Shown: positions 45,603-56,708 of the stretch, piece after piece
Position numbering within the stretch: the first letter of the stretch is position 1
Layout of the letters: each line of letters starts with the position of its first letter
Assembly (NCBI RefSeq): GCF_013128195.2
Contig: NZ_CP053452.2
Span: 496,001-560,000 of the forward strand
DNA from: Frigoriglobus tundricola
Lineage (GTDB): Bacteria; Planctomycetota; Planctomycetia; Gemmatales; Gemmataceae
Direction of reading: 5' to 3'
DNA: 64,000 bases
Position numbers and translations under genes: made by a program
Notes under the pieces: generated by a model
Seen by the model: only the letters and a program-made list of their open reading frames with translations
What the model was told of the DNA's origin: nothing
The model's database searches: none

Positions 45603-45666
45603 TTGACGAGCCGGCCGCGTGAGCGATCGATCGCGTCGTCCGTCGCTCGTGCTGCCGGCTGGTCAA
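45603..45666. terminator. Hairpin between convergent lipoprotein and citrate synthase genes
   Basis: 13-bp arms 45603-45615 and 45654-45666 with one mismatch, enclosing a further G/C-rich inner stem. No U tract. Position suggests a shared terminator. Confidence 0.4.
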
Positions 45667-45715
45667 AACTGGCGGCCGCGTGAAGGCCGAGTCGCTCGCC
45701 GCGGGAACCAAACGA

Positions 45716-46873
<1,158 letters not shown>

Positions 46874-46996
46874 GGTGTCCTCTCGAAGAGCCCGCGGCCC
46901 GGCCCCGGCCGACAAAAATGGCGAAGGGGGCGCCCGGATCGGAAGATCTCCTCCCCCCCGTTTTAGGAACGGGGCCGGGTCCGAGATCCCTTACGA

Positions 46997-47824
46997 TCAA
47001 GCTACCTTGGCCGAGGCCGGCGGCCACAGAAGAGAGTAAGCGGTGTTGGCGAGCATGGCGAGGACGAAGTCGATCATGAGGATCGCGACGAATGAAATGA
47101 CGAACGCCTCGGTCGCCGCCCGGCCCACGCCCTCCGCGCCCGGCCGGCTGTTGAACCCGCGGTGGCACGCGATCAGGGACAGCACGCCCCCGAACGCGAC
47201 GCCCTTCCCCAGCCCGACCATCACGTCCCAGACCTTCACGAACTCGCGCGTGTGGCGCCAGTAGTGGAAGCTGTCGATGTTGTACACCTTCAGGCAGATC
47301 AGCGTGCTGCCGACGAGGCCCATGACGTCGGCCAGGACCGTGAGCAGCGGCAACAGGAGCACGCACGCCAGCAGGCGCGGGCCGGCGAGGAACTTGACCG
47401 GATCGACGCCCAGGCACGCGAGCGCGTCGATCTGCTCGGTGACCCGCATCGTCGCCAGTTCGGCCGCCATCGCGGACCCGATCCGGCCGGCGAGCATCAC
47501 CGCCGCGAGGACCGGGCCGAGTTCCCGCACCACCGAAATGTGGATCACCGCGCCGAGCGACGTTTCGAGGCCGATGGTGTGAAACTGGCCGTACGCCTGC
47601 ACCGCCAGCACCATCCCGATGAACATCCCGGTGATCGCGACGACGCCCACGCTGTTCGCCCCGACCTCGACCGAGATGCGCAGCAGCTCGCGGCGCCCGA
47701 ACGCGCGCCCCACGATGCCCCGGACCGACCGGAGCGCGAACAGCGACCAGTCGCCGAGGGCGACGGCCGCGCCGGTGAGCGGGGCGATGAGGCGGTTCGG
47801 TGAAGCGGTCGGGGCTGACGACAT
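46997..47824 (-). CDS. mlaE: MlaE-family ABC transporter permease
   Basis: 275 residues, inner-membrane permease of the phospholipid/toluene-tolerance (Mla/Ttg2) type. GMFIGMVLAVQAYGQF, VVRELGPVLAAVMLAGRIGSAMAAELATMRVTEQ is the diagnostic block, followed by multiple TM helices ending MIDFVLAMLANTAYSL. The MlaF ATPase and MlaD partner are not beside it, so they must be elsewhere. ATG 47824 chosen since the upstream residues lack a helix and look non-coding. Confidence 0.9.
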   Translation of the reverse strand: MSSAPTASPNRLIAPLTGAAVALGDWSLFALRSVRGIVGRAFGRRELLRISVEVGANSVGVVAITGMFIGMVLAVQAYGQFHTIGLETSLGAVIHISVVRELGPVLAAVMLAGRIGSAMAAELATMRVTEQIDALACLGVDPVKFLAGPRLLACVLLLPLLTVLADVMGLVGSTLICLKVYNIDSFHYWRHTREFVKVWDVMVGLGKGVAFGGVLSLIACHRGFNSRPGAEGVGRAATEAFVISFVAILMIDFVLAMLANTAYSLLWPPASAKVA

Positions 47825-48019
47825 GACGCGGTTGTACCGCGCCGCCGCCGGAATGGGCAGGCCAATGTGACCGGCCCGCCGACCCGCCGCCCCAACGCAC
47901 AACCCCGAAATTCGACTGAAGCCGCGCGAACCCTGCGGCCGATACTTGCAGCAACATCGAACGGCCCGCGCTCACGGGGGCGGGACCGTCCGCAAAAATG
48001 AGTCGGAATGAGGTGCGTG

Positions 48020-48319
48020 ATGCGGACCAATCGGCGGTGGGCGGTGAGCGTCGCGGCCTTCCTCGGCTTAGGCCTGACGTGCGCCAGCGGGTGCCAAACG
48101 GTGATGGGCGGGATGACGCTCCCGTCCGGGCGCTATTTGGACCATTACCCGCAGTACTTTGCTCCGGACCCGGCGTTCCCGCTGCCGCGTGAGCTGAACA
48201 GCATGGAAGACCCGGACGGCGCGGCCCGCCGCAACGGCGGCCTGGGTGCGGCTCCGGTCGCCCCGGCGGCGCCCGTGCCCGTGCCGGGTGGACCGGGCGG
48301 GCCGATCGGCGGGCCGTGA
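48020..48319 (+). CDS. Small planctomycete lipoprotein
   Basis: 99 residues. Signal with lipobox (LGLGLTCASGC), then TLPSGRYLDHYPQYFAPDPAFPLPRELNSME, a pattern I associate with planctomycete lipoproteins, and an Ala/Pro/Gly tail. GAGG lies seven bases before ATG 48020. Function unknown. Confidence 0.7.
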   Translation: MRTNRRWAVSVAAFLGLGLTCASGCQTVMGGMTLPSGRYLDHYPQYFAPDPAFPLPRELNSMEDPDGAARRNGGLGAAPVAPAAPVPVPGGPGGPIGGP

Positions 48320-48579
48320 CCCGAAAGCGACCCACGCGAGTTCTCCCATCGCGGGGCAGCCGGAGGGGCCGCTTGAGGGAGCGGGTGTCGGCTTTTCGCG
48401 CACCTAATGGTCGCGCCCGTGCCGTTCGCTTCCTCGCTCCGCCGGGTCGGCTTGATTCGCCCACCGGCGGCCGTTATGGCCCCCGGTACCGAGCAGACGA
48501 CTCTCCGCCCGGCGGCACGGATGCCGTGGGGCCGAGATCGGCGAACAGGGGTCGCCGTCGAGTTCGGAGGAGGGGAATC

Positions 48580-49281
48580 ATGGCGCAAGGAACGCGCGGG
48601 CGATCACTGATGGCCGCGGCGGCCGGGTTCGGGCTCTTGCTCTGTACCGGTCTCGCGGGCTGCCAGAACACGGACAAAGCGAAGGACACCAAGCTGGCTA
48701 CGAAGCAGCCCGCTCCGGGGTTGCCCGGCACGCCGCGGTTGGACGGCACCGGCACGGCGACCCGGACGCCACCGTACAACTACGGGGCGCCGGGCACGGG
48801 CGTTCAACAGACCAGCGGTACACAGACCCCGGGTATGGGCCTCGGCGGGGGAGCGCCGCCGTACTCACAAGGTCAGTTCGGCAGCGGCAACGGCAACAAC
48901 TCGCTCAACACGACTGCTCCGCAACAGAATTACGGCCCGAGCGGGTTTGGCGCATCCAGCCCGGTCGGCGCGCCGGTCCGCCCCGGTGTGGGGTACAGCA
49001 ACGGGCCCGTGGGGGTGACCTCACCTGCGGGCGGAACAATGAGCCCCGGCAGCGCGCTGAGCAGCGCATCGGCTGCGGCACCGCAACCCCAGCTCCTCGA
49101 CGTGCCGCTGCCGCCTCCGCCCCCGGCGCCGACCGCGAGTTCGGCCAGTGCGTATGCGGCACCGGGTCAGATCACGCCGCCGACACCGATCCCGCCCACG
49201 CTGCCCTCGAGTGGTGCCGGCGTGGCCGTGAAGCCGTCGTCCCCGTTCAGTGAACCTGGCGTGTCGCCAATTTACCCGTAA
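48580..49281 (+). CDS. Low-complexity lipoprotein
   Basis: 233 residues. Signal peptide with lipobox (FGLLLCTGLAGC), then a disordered Gly/Pro/Ser/Thr/Gln-rich body with a run of prolines near 175 (LPPPPPAP). GGAGGAGGGG precedes ATG 48580. Probably an outer-membrane or periplasmic lipoprotein; no domain recognised. Confidence 0.75.
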   Translation: MAQGTRGRSLMAAAAGFGLLLCTGLAGCQNTDKAKDTKLATKQPAPGLPGTPRLDGTGTATRTPPYNYGAPGTGVQQTSGTQTPGMGLGGGAPPYSQGQFGSGNGNNSLNTTAPQQNYGPSGFGASSPVGAPVRPGVGYSNGPVGVTSPAGGTMSPGSALSSASAAAPQPQLLDVPLPPPPPAPTASSASAYAAPGQITPPTPIPPTLPSSGAGVAVKPSSPFSEPGVSPIYP

Positions 49282-49299
49282 TCGGGACCGAGATCGGCG

Positions 49300-49324
49300 A
49301 GCGCCCGGGTCACCCCCGGGCGCT
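49300..49324. terminator. Bidirectional hairpin between lipoprotein and larB
   Basis: 10-bp arms agcgcccggg and cccgggcgct with a 5-base loop. The larB stop codon lies within the loop. Serves convergent genes; no U tract. Confidence 0.6.
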
Positions 49325-50083
49325 GGGCGTTTGGAGCCGCTTCACGAACCGGGCCGCAACGTAGCCGGCTTTGAAGCCGGCATCGATGTTCACGACGCAG
49401 ACGCCGGCCGAGCAACTGTTGAGCATCGTCAGGAGCGCCGCGACGCCGCCGAACGCGGCCCCGTAGCCGATGCTCGTCGGGCACGCGATCACCGGGCAAT
49501 CGACCAGCCCGCCGACCACGCTCGGCAGCGCCCCGTCCATCCCGGCCACCACGATCACCACGTCCGCGGTCGTCAGCCGCTCGCGCTGCCGCAAGATGCG
49601 GTGCAGTCCGGCCACGCCGACGTCGACGACCAGGTCCACAGCCGCGCCCATCACGCGGGCGGTGACGAGCGCCTCCTGGGCCACCGGCAGGTCGCTGGTG
49701 CCCGCGGTCACCACCACCACCCGGCCCACGGGCGCGGGCCGCTCGGTCGGTTGGGGGAGCCAGAACGTCCGCGCGAGCCGGTCCAGCTCCGCGAGGGGAA
49801 AGTGGGCCGCAAGGTGCGCCGACTGCTCCGCGCTCACGCGGGTGGCGTAACAGTCCTGACCCGCTTCCACGAGCCGCCGGACGGCGCCTTCCAGCCATTC
49901 GACCGTCTTCCCCTCTGCGAACACCACTTCGGGGAACCCGCACCGCTGTCGCCGGTCGAGGTCGAGGGTGGCGAAGCTCAGTTCCGCGACCGAGGCCCGC
50001 CCGAGTCGCACGGCCGCCTCGCTCACGCCGACCGCGCCGGCGCGCACGCCGTCCAGCAGCTCCCGCAGTTCGTCCGACGTCAT
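49310..50083 (-). CDS. larB: Pyridinium-3,5-biscarboxylic acid mononucleotide synthase LarB
   Basis: Carboxylates and hydrolyses nicotinic acid adenine dinucleotide in nickel-pincer cofactor synthesis. 257 residues. The AIR-carboxylase-like C-terminal half has VVTAGTSDLPVAQEA, VVAGMDGALPSVVGGL, PTSIGYGAAFGGVAALLTMLNSC and GVCVVNIDAGFKAGYVA, diagnostic for LarB. ATG 50083 follows GAGG at six bases. Unlinked to larE (21.4 kb) and no larC or larA is present here. Confidence 0.92.
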   Translation of the reverse strand: MTSDELRELLDGVRAGAVGVSEAAVRLGRASVAELSFATLDLDRRQRCGFPEVVFAEGKTVEWLEGAVRRLVEAGQDCYATRVSAEQSAHLAAHFPLAELDRLARTFWLPQPTERPAPVGRVVVVTAGTSDLPVAQEALVTARVMGAAVDLVVDVGVAGLHRILRQRERLTTADVVIVVAGMDGALPSVVGGLVDCPVIACPTSIGYGAAFGGVAALLTMLNSCSAGVCVVNIDAGFKAGYVAARFVKRLQTPSARG

Positions 50084-50321
50084 CACTCGCCTCGCAAAGG
50101 TACACGCGCGCCCCTGACCCGAGGTCCAGAGGAGCACCCCGTCACGCCTCCTTACTTCTTAGCTATGGAGCATGTGGGCGCGGCACGGCGGGCGCGTGGC
50201 GACTTGAAGAAATCTTGCCGACTGGTGAAAAAAACTCAACTTCGCACCCCCGAAAACCGATACAGACGACACGGCCGGCGCCTCGCGCCGCGCACAGCTA
50301 CGCACTGTCGGGGGCAAGGTC

Positions 50322-52152
50322 ATGACGTTCGCCGCGGTCACACTGCTGGGGATGACGCTGGGCCAACCGCTCGCCCCGGATTACTACCCCATGAACGAGC
50401 GGACGATCAAACTCCCCATTCAGTACAAGCCGGGCCAGGACCGCCGGGCCATTCAGCACGTACTTCTTTACGTCGCCCACAACGGCGAAAACACCTGGTA
50501 CCAGGAAGCGTTCGTCACACCGGGGAAGGACCCCAAAAAAGAAGACGCCTTCGTTTACGTCGCCAAAGATGACGGCATTTATTGGTTCAAGATGGTCATC
50601 GTGGACATGAAGGGGAACAAAGACCCGGCGGACATGACCCGCGAACCGCCCGACCTGAAGATCATTATCGACACCGTTCAGCCCCAGGTACGGGTCACCA
50701 CCGCAAAGCGGAACGGAGACGAGATCACCGTTGCGTGGGCCGTCGAGGACAAGTTCCCCAACGACGCCAAGACGAAGGTGGACTTCAAGCCCACGGCGGA
50801 CCCGAGGCCCTCCTGGCAGGAAGTCACCGTCCCGGCTAACTCGCCCGGGGTGAAGTTCCCGTGCGGTACCAACGAGGCGGTCACGGTCCGCATCACCGCG
50901 GTCGATCTCGCCGGAAACCGCACAGAGGTCACGAAAGATTTTCCGGCGTCCGGAAGCACGAGCCTCTCGTCCCCCAACTCGGTGGCGCCCGCGCCTCCGG
51001 TCGGGACGGGTGTGGGCGCGGCCACCCCGCCCCGCGCCGATGGACGTGGTTCCGGTCGGGAGCGGTGCGCTCGCGCCGGTCCCCCCCGGTCCGCTGCCGC
51101 CCGTCGGCCCCGCTCCGGCCGGTGGCCCCGCTCCGGCACCGGTGAACCCCGGCCCCGTCACACAGGCCGTCGGTCCCGCGCCGAGCGCTTCGCCGCCGGT
51201 CATCCAGACGCCGCCCGCCCCACCGGCACCGCCGGTGCAGCAACCTCCGTCGTATCAACCGACGCCACCGGCTGTACAGTACCAGCAACCGCCCCAACCG
51301 TATCAGCCTCCGGTTCCGGGCGGGAGCGGCGGACCGACGCCGCTTCCGACAGTCGATCCGAAGGCGCCACCGGCGGGACAGCCCACGAACGTCACCCCGC
51401 CCGGGGCCTGGACGGGTGCCGCGCCCGCAACGGACCTGCCCCGTGCGCAGATCATCAACTACGCGCGGTTCGACCTCGGCTTCGACCTCGAGCAGCGCGG
51501 CCCTTCGGGCATCAGCCGCGTCGATCTGTGGGTCACGCGCGACGAGGGGAAATCCTGGGCGAAGTGGAGCCAGCACGACGGCAAGGGCGGGGCCGTCCGC
51601 GTGGCGCTGGACGTGCGAGAGAACGCCAACCAACTGGAAGGGAACTACGGGTTCCGCCTCGTGCCCGTGAGCGGGGCCGGCTTGAGCGAACGCGAGCCGG
51701 CGGCCGGCGATTCGCCCGACATGCGTGTCGTGGTGGACGTGACCCCTCCGCAGATCGACCTGTTCCCGCCGGCCTCCGACCCGAACACGCCGGACACGCT
51801 CGTCATCCAGTGGCGGGCGACCGACCGCAACTTCGGCGACGATCCGATCACCCTGGAGTGGAGCGACGCGCCCGCCGGCCCGTGGAAACCGATCGCCTCG
51901 GCCGGAAACGACCCGGTGGTCCAAACCACGGCCATCAACGCGCCCGTCGCGAAGCGGCTCGCGAACACCGGCCAGTACGCGTGGCGCGTGCCGGCCGGCA
52001 TCCCGCCCCGTGTGTACCTGAAAGCCACGGCCCGCGATTCCGCTGGTAACGTAAAAGAGGTCGTGACGCGCGATCCGATCCTGGTGGATCTGACCAAACC
52101 ACGTGCGAAGATCAGTGGGATCGTTCAGCAGCCGATTGCGCCCCGGCCCTAA
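50322..52152 (+). CDS. Secreted proline-rich protein with two beta-sandwich regions, frameshifted
   Basis: About 609 residues if joined. N-terminal hydrophobic start (MTFAAVTLLGMTLGQPLAP), a first beta-rich region (KLPIQYKPGQDRRAIQHVLLYVAHNG; ITAVDLAGNRTEV), a Pro/Ala/Gln-rich linker (about 220-365) and a second beta-rich region (LDLWVTRDEGKSWAKW-like; KATARDSAGNVKEVV). The frame from 50322 degenerates after about 51030, while the neighbouring frame is open to 52152; removing one C of the CCCC run at 51030-51033 joins them. Likely a surface or periplasmic structural protein. Function unknown. Confidence 0.72.
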
Positions 52153-52313
52153 TTCCCTACCCACGCGCGAAGACTGCGTGATTCAGATAACGGCGAGTGG
52201 GTGGGGAATCTGTACCGAACGGATCGGATCGGTTTGCCGACCCGTCCGTTCGTGAACTAGATTCCAGCGCGGGAATCCGTTCCCTTCTCCGTTTCACGCG
52301 GTCGGGTCGCTCG

Positions 52314-53204
52314 ATGGTCGAAAAAGTCACCGACACGTGGATCACCACGCCCAAAAAGCTCCTGTCCACCGCGACACGAGAGGCGTGCCTGGTTCACATC
52401 TACCCGACCGGCCCCACGATGGGGTGCCGGTACACGCTGTCGGATCGACTGCTCCTCATCGGCCGCGGCGACGATTGCGACATCCGGCTCTCGGACCACT
52501 CGGTTTCCCGGAAGCACGCGCGGATCGAACCGGCCGCGGACGGGGTGTACGTGACCGACCAGCACAGCACCAACGGCACGTTCGTCAACGACAAGCAGCT
52601 CGACGGCCCCCGGCTCCTTCAGGACGGCGACTACCTTCGGGTCGGCAACTGCCTGTACCGCTACCTGGCCGGCGGAAACATAGAGGCCGAGTACCACGAA
52701 GAGATCTACCGCCTGACCATCCTGGACGGCCTGACGCAGATCCACAACGTCCGCTACCTGACCGAGTTCCTGGAACGCGAGGTGGTGCGGTCCCAGCGGC
52801 ACAGCCGGCCGCTCTCGGTCCTCGCCGTGGACATCGACCGGTTCAAGGCGCTCAACGACTCGCTCGGGCACCTCTGCGGCGACTTCGTGCTGCGGGAGCT
52901 GGCCGACGTGATTCGCTGCAACGTGCGCCAGGAGGACCTGTTCGCCCGGTGCGGCGGAGAGGAGTTCGTGCTGGTGCTCGTGGAAACGACCCGAGAGGGA
53001 GCGGTGCAGGTCGCCGAGCGGTTGCGCGAGGCGGTCGCCAAGCACCAGTTCCGGTTCGAGTCCACTCCCGTGAATCTGACCGTCAGCATCGGGGTCGCCA
53101 GCACGACCGGCGACGCCAAAGTCACGCCCACATCCATTCGCAAAGACGCCGACGAGAAGCTCTACGAGGCCAAACGCACCGGCCGGAACCGAGTATGCAG
53201 TTAG
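52314..53204 (+). CDS. FHA-GGDEF diguanylate cyclase
   Basis: 296 residues, cytoplasmic. FHA domain about 30-125 (LLIGRGDDCDIRLSDHSVSRKHARI, STNGTFVND) recognises phosphothreonine; the GGDEF domain at about 135-290 has an active site RCGGEEF and a preceding RQED inhibitory-site motif with the usual five-residue spacing, so it should make c-di-GMP with product inhibition. Links Ser/Thr kinase signalling to c-di-GMP. ATG 52314 chosen; no strong ribosome site. Confidence 0.88.
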   Translation: MVEKVTDTWITTPKKLLSTATREACLVHIYPTGPTMGCRYTLSDRLLLIGRGDDCDIRLSDHSVSRKHARIEPAADGVYVTDQHSTNGTFVNDKQLDGPRLLQDGDYLRVGNCLYRYLAGGNIEAEYHEEIYRLTILDGLTQIHNVRYLTEFLEREVVRSQRHSRPLSVLAVDIDRFKALNDSLGHLCGDFVLRELADVIRCNVRQEDLFARCGGEEFVLVLVETTREGAVQVAERLREAVAKHQFRFESTPVNLTVSIGVASTTGDAKVTPTSIRKDADEKLYEAKRTGRNRVCS

Positions 53205-53293
53205 AGTTCCAGGCTCCAAGCTCCAGAGTTCCAAGTTAAGGACTCCGCTGTTCAGCCGCCTGCCTTATCTGGAACTCTGGAACTCTGGAACTC
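53204..53293. terminator. Inverted repeat bounded by two convergent stop codons
   Basis: GAGTTCCAG-type units on the left (53204-53233) pair with GGAACTCTG units on the right (53270-53293). The left arm abuts the cyclase stop and the right arm abuts the cardiolipin synthase stop, as expected of a bidirectional terminator. The right arm also contains a tandem CTGGAACT repeat. Confidence 0.55.
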
Positions 53294-54737
53294 AAAGAAC
53301 GGGGCTGAACAGCCGGCACGCGTTCTCCGCGAGGCGGCCGATGAGCGGGCGGCTCGCGTACACCTCCGGATCGATCCGCACCGACCACTCCAGGTCCCTC
53401 AGATACGCCTCCTCCAGCTCCCGCGTCAGTGCCGGGTCGAAGAACTGGCAGTTCAACTCGAAGTTCAGGTGCAAACTGCGGTTGTCCGTGTTCGCGGACC
53501 CAACCGACGCCCACTCCCCGTCCACCAGCACGAACTTGCTGTGCATCATGCCGCGCGTGTACTGGTACACCTTCACCCCGGCCGCGAGCATGTCGGTCCA
53601 GAAGTACCGTGCGGCCAGAAACGGCAGCCACTTGTCCGGGCGAAAGAGCCCCAGGAACCGGACGTCCACGCCGGAACGGGCCGCGAGCACGAGGGCGTCG
53701 CTGAGCCCCGCGTCCGGAACGAAGTACGGGCTGGCGATCCACACGCGCTCCCGCGCCCGCAGGATCGCCGCGACATACGTCTCGCGGATGGACTTGAAGT
53801 CCGCGTCCGGCCCGCTCGCGACGACTTGCGCGAGCGCTGTACCGGGGGCCGGCTCGTGCGGGTGCGGCGGGAAGTACGCGCCGCCCTTGAGCGCTTCGTT
53901 CGTGGTGAAGTACCAGTCTTCCAGGAACGTGTGTTGGAGCCCCGGAACCGCCCCGCCTTCGATTCGGAAGTGCGTGTCCCGCCAGTAGCCGAAGCTCGGG
54001 TGCTTGCCGAGGTACTCGTCGCCGATGTTCAGCCCGCCGGTGAAGCCGATGCGCCCGTCCACCACGAGTATCTTCCGGTGGTTCCGCAGGTTCACCCGCA
54101 GCGGGTTGATGATCGGCAGGAACGCCGCGACCCGGCCGCCCTCACGCGTCAGTACCCGTAGCAGCCGCGACGGCCGGTTGTACGAGCCGACCGAGTCGAG
54201 GAGGAACCGCACTTCCACGCCGCGGCGGGCACAGCCGCGCAACGCGTCGATGAACCGGCGCCCGGCATCGTCCGGCCGACAGATGAAGAACTGGGCGTGA
54301 ACGTGGTGCTCGGCCCGTTCCACGGCGGCAATCATCTCGTCAAACGCTTCCGCGCCCTCGGAGTAAATGCGGACCGCGTTCCCGCTCGTGACCGGGAACC
54401 CGTCGGCGTGGGTGCCGAGCCGGGCGAGGACGTCCCAGCGCTCCGGCACCCGCGCCGACGCGCCATCGGCCCGGCCGGTGAACGTCTTGTAGGCCCGGCT
54501 CCGCTGTCTCTTCTCGAACACCCGCCGACGAATGTGCTGGTTGCCGAAGACCAGAAACAGGAACGCCCCGAAAAACGGCATCAGCAGGACCGTTAGCGAC
54601 CACGCGATCGCCGACATCGGCTCCCGCTTCAGGTGCATGACCGCGAGCAACGTCCCGACGGTGGCGAGCACCCAGGCCAGCACCAGCCAGCCGGCGATGT
54701 CCTGCCAGAACGTCGCAACGAAATGAGTGAACGACAT
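53292..54737 (-). CDS. cls: Cardiolipin synthase (phospholipase D type)
   Basis: 481 residues. Two N-terminal TM helices (about 10-65), then two PLD domains with HKD motifs NHRKILVVDGRIGFTGG and MHSKFVLVDGEWASVGS. Condenses phosphatidylglycerol in the inner membrane. Size and layout match ClsA. ATG 54737 preferred; a GTG two codons earlier is possible. Confidence 0.93.
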   Translation of the reverse strand: MSFTHFVATFWQDIAGWLVLAWVLATVGTLLAVMHLKREPMSAIAWSLTVLLMPFFGAFLFLVFGNQHIRRRVFEKRQRSRAYKTFTGRADGASARVPERWDVLARLGTHADGFPVTSGNAVRIYSEGAEAFDEMIAAVERAEHHVHAQFFICRPDDAGRRFIDALRGCARRGVEVRFLLDSVGSYNRPSRLLRVLTREGGRVAAFLPIINPLRVNLRNHRKILVVDGRIGFTGGLNIGDEYLGKHPSFGYWRDTHFRIEGGAVPGLQHTFLEDWYFTTNEALKGGAYFPPHPHEPAPGTALAQVVASGPDADFKSIRETYVAAILRARERVWIASPYFVPDAGLSDALVLAARSGVDVRFLGLFRPDKWLPFLAARYFWTDMLAAGVKVYQYTRGMMHSKFVLVDGEWASVGSANTDNRSLHLNFELNCQFFDPALTRELEEAYLRDLEWSVRIDPEVYASRPLIGRLAENACRLFSPVL

Positions 54738-54905
54738 GAACACATCCGGGGGGCGAGCCTCCTGCCGAGCCGAGTTCCTTCTACCTTAGCAACACGGCCC
54801 GGCCGGTGCCCGGCCGCCCGCGCGGATACGCAATTGCGTAGCTCGACGAGCGGTGCCGGCGGCAGAACGCAATGGACCCGATTCCGTATGGCCGCGGAGC
54901 AACCC

Positions 54906-55901
54906 GTGAAACGTGTCGTGTTCGATCGGTTCGGCCCGCCGGCCGACGTGCTGCGCGTTCAGGACGACGTGCCGGCCCCGCAGTTGAAGTTCGGCGAGGT
55001 GCTGGTGCGGATGCTCGCCAGCCCGATCAACCCGTCCGACCTCATGTACATCGCCGGCCAATACGGCCTCAAGCCGGTGCTCCCCGCAACGCCGGGCTTC
55101 GAGGGCGTGGGAGTGGTCGAGGCCACGGGCGGCGGCCCCATCGGCTGGCTCCGCAAGGGGAAGCGGGTGGCGGTGATTAACGACCGAACCGGGACCTGGG
55201 CCGAGTACACGGTCACCAAGGCGCGCCAGGTGGTGCCGGTGCCGGACGACATGAGCGACGAGCTGGCGGCCACGTTCTTCGTGAACCCGGCAACGGCGCT
55301 CGCCATGACGCAGAACGTGCTGAAGGTTCCGCGCGGCGCGTGGCTCCTCCAGAGCGCGGCCGGCGGCGAACTCGGCAAGATGGTGATCCGCCTGGGCTAC
55401 AAGCGCGCGTTCCGGACGATCAACGTGGTGCGCCGCCGCGAACAGATCGAAGAGCTGAAGAAGCTGGGAGCCGACCACGTCATCGTGGAATCCGATGGCC
55501 CCCTCCCCGAACAGGTGCGCAAGCTCGTTCCCGACGGCGTGCGGTACGCGATCGACCCCGTGGGCGGCGCCACGGGGTCGCAAATCATCGCGTCCCTGTC
55601 ACACGGCGGGCGGTGCCTGCTCTACGGCTCGCTCTCGGACGAGCCGGTTTCGGTTCACCCGCGGTACTTCATCGGGAACGGCCTGCGCGTGGAAGGCTTC
55701 TGGCTCGGTGAGTGGGCGAAGAACCAGCGCATTCTGACCATGCTGAAGCTGTTCCGCCAGGTGAAAGCGTTGATGCGGGAGGGCGTGCTCCAAACGCACT
55801 TCTCCGCGACCTACCCCATCGAAGATGCCCGGAAAGCGGTCGAACACGCCGCAGCGCCCGGCAAGGGCGGAAAGGTGCTCCTGCGGATCGGCGTGCGCTG
55901 A
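54906..55901 (+). CDS. Zinc-independent MDR oxidoreductase (enoyl-reductase-like)
   Basis: About 331 residues. Quinone-oxidoreductase/enoyl-CoA-reductase branch of the medium-chain dehydrogenase family: PINPSDLMYIAGQYG, TPGFEGVGVV, FFVNPATALAM, QSAAGGELGKMVIRLG and GGATGSQIIASL. Resembles trans-2-enoyl-ACP/CoA reductases; no zinc-binding Cys cluster seen. GTG 54906 has GGAG six bases upstream; an ATG at 54888 is the alternative. Confidence 0.82.
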   Translation: MKRVVFDRFGPPADVLRVQDDVPAPQLKFGEVLVRMLASPINPSDLMYIAGQYGLKPVLPATPGFEGVGVVEATGGGPIGWLRKGKRVAVINDRTGTWAEYTVTKARQVVPVPDDMSDELAATFFVNPATALAMTQNVLKVPRGAWLLQSAAGGELGKMVIRLGYKRAFRTINVVRRREQIEELKKLGADHVIVESDGPLPEQVRKLVPDGVRYAIDPVGGATGSQIIASLSHGGRCLLYGSLSDEPVSVHPRYFIGNGLRVEGFWLGEWAKNQRILTMLKLFRQVKALMREGVLQTHFSATYPIEDARKAVEHAAAPGKGGKVLLRIGVR

Positions 55902-55956
55902 CTGCCGCGGACGAACTCCGGTGCGGCCGCAGCGTGCCCGGCACACAACGAAAAAA

Positions 55957-55980
55957 CGCCCGGAGCACGCGCTCCGGGCG
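55957..55980 (-). terminator. Rho-independent terminator of the response regulator
   Basis: 10-bp arms cgcccggagc and gctccgggcg with a 4-base loop, followed on the minus strand by six U. Strong intrinsic terminator 18 bp after the regulator stop. Confidence 0.85.
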
Positions 55981-55997
55981 TAGTCGTATTCAAATGT

Positions 55998-56708
55998 TCA
56001 CTTCGATTCGGGCTTGTCCTCGCGGAAGCGGTACCCGATGCTCCGAACGGTTTCGATCAGGTCGGCGGACCCGCCGGCCTTCGTGAGCTTCTGGCGCAGC
56101 GTCTTGATGTGAACGTCGATCGTCCGCTCCAGCACCACCGAGCCGTCCCCGATGGCCGCTTCCATGAGCTGTTTGCGGCTGAACGCCCGCCCCGGCTGGC
56201 GGACGAGGCACTCGAGCAGCCGGAACTCGGTCGGCGTCAGGTCGAGGGGCTCCTCGTCGAGCGTGACGCGGTGGCGCACGCGGTCGATTTTCACGCCGGA
56301 GGTCTCAGTGACGTCGCCGGGTTCGCCCTGCCCCTGCACCCGCCGCAGGAGCGCCTTCACCTTGGCCAGCAACACCTTGTTCTCGAACGGCTTACCGACA
56401 TAATCGTCCGCGCCGAGCGAGTAACCGACGACCTGATCGGTCACTTCGGTCTTGGCGGTGATCATGATGATGGGAATTTCCCGGGTGCGGTCCCCCGCGC
56501 GGAGCTCGCGGCACACGTCCAGGCCGTTCATGCCGGGCAGCATCACGTCGAGCAGCACCACGTCGGGCAGGCCGGTCTGAGCCTTCCTGAGCCCCTCGAG
56601 ACCGTCCTCCGCGACGGTGACGTCGTACCCTTCGCGCTTGAAATACCAGGAGAGCGCTTGCGTCAACCCGCGCTCGTCCTCGATGATCAGGATCCGCGGC
56701 TGTGCCAT
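55998..56708 (-). CDS. OmpR/PhoB-family response regulator
   Basis: 236 residues. Receiver about 1-120 (ILIIEDERGLTQAL, LLDVMLPGMNG, ITAKTEV, GKPF) and winged-helix DNA-binding domain about 140-230 (LDLTPTEFRLLECLVRQPGRAFSRKQLM, VDVHIKTLRQKL). Transcription factor activated by phosphorylation of the Asp in LLDVMLPG. ATG 56708 follows GAGG at eight bases. No histidine kinase adjacent. Confidence 0.92.
   Translation of the reverse strand: MAQPRILIIEDERGLTQALSWYFKREGYDVTVAEDGLEGLRKAQTGLPDVVLLDVMLPGMNGLDVCRELRAGDRTREIPIIMITAKTEVTDQVVGYSLGADDYVGKPFENKVLLAKVKALLRRVQGQGEPGDVTETSGVKIDRVRHRVTLDEEPLDLTPTEFRLLECLVRQPGRAFSRKQLMEAAIGDGSVVLERTIDVHIKTLRQKLTKAGGSADLIETVRSIGYRFREDKPESK

Noticed and set aside
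53220-53293. Short GGAACTCT repeats as a CRISPR
   Set aside because: Units are 8 to 10 bp with no spacers; it is an inverted repeat between stop codons.
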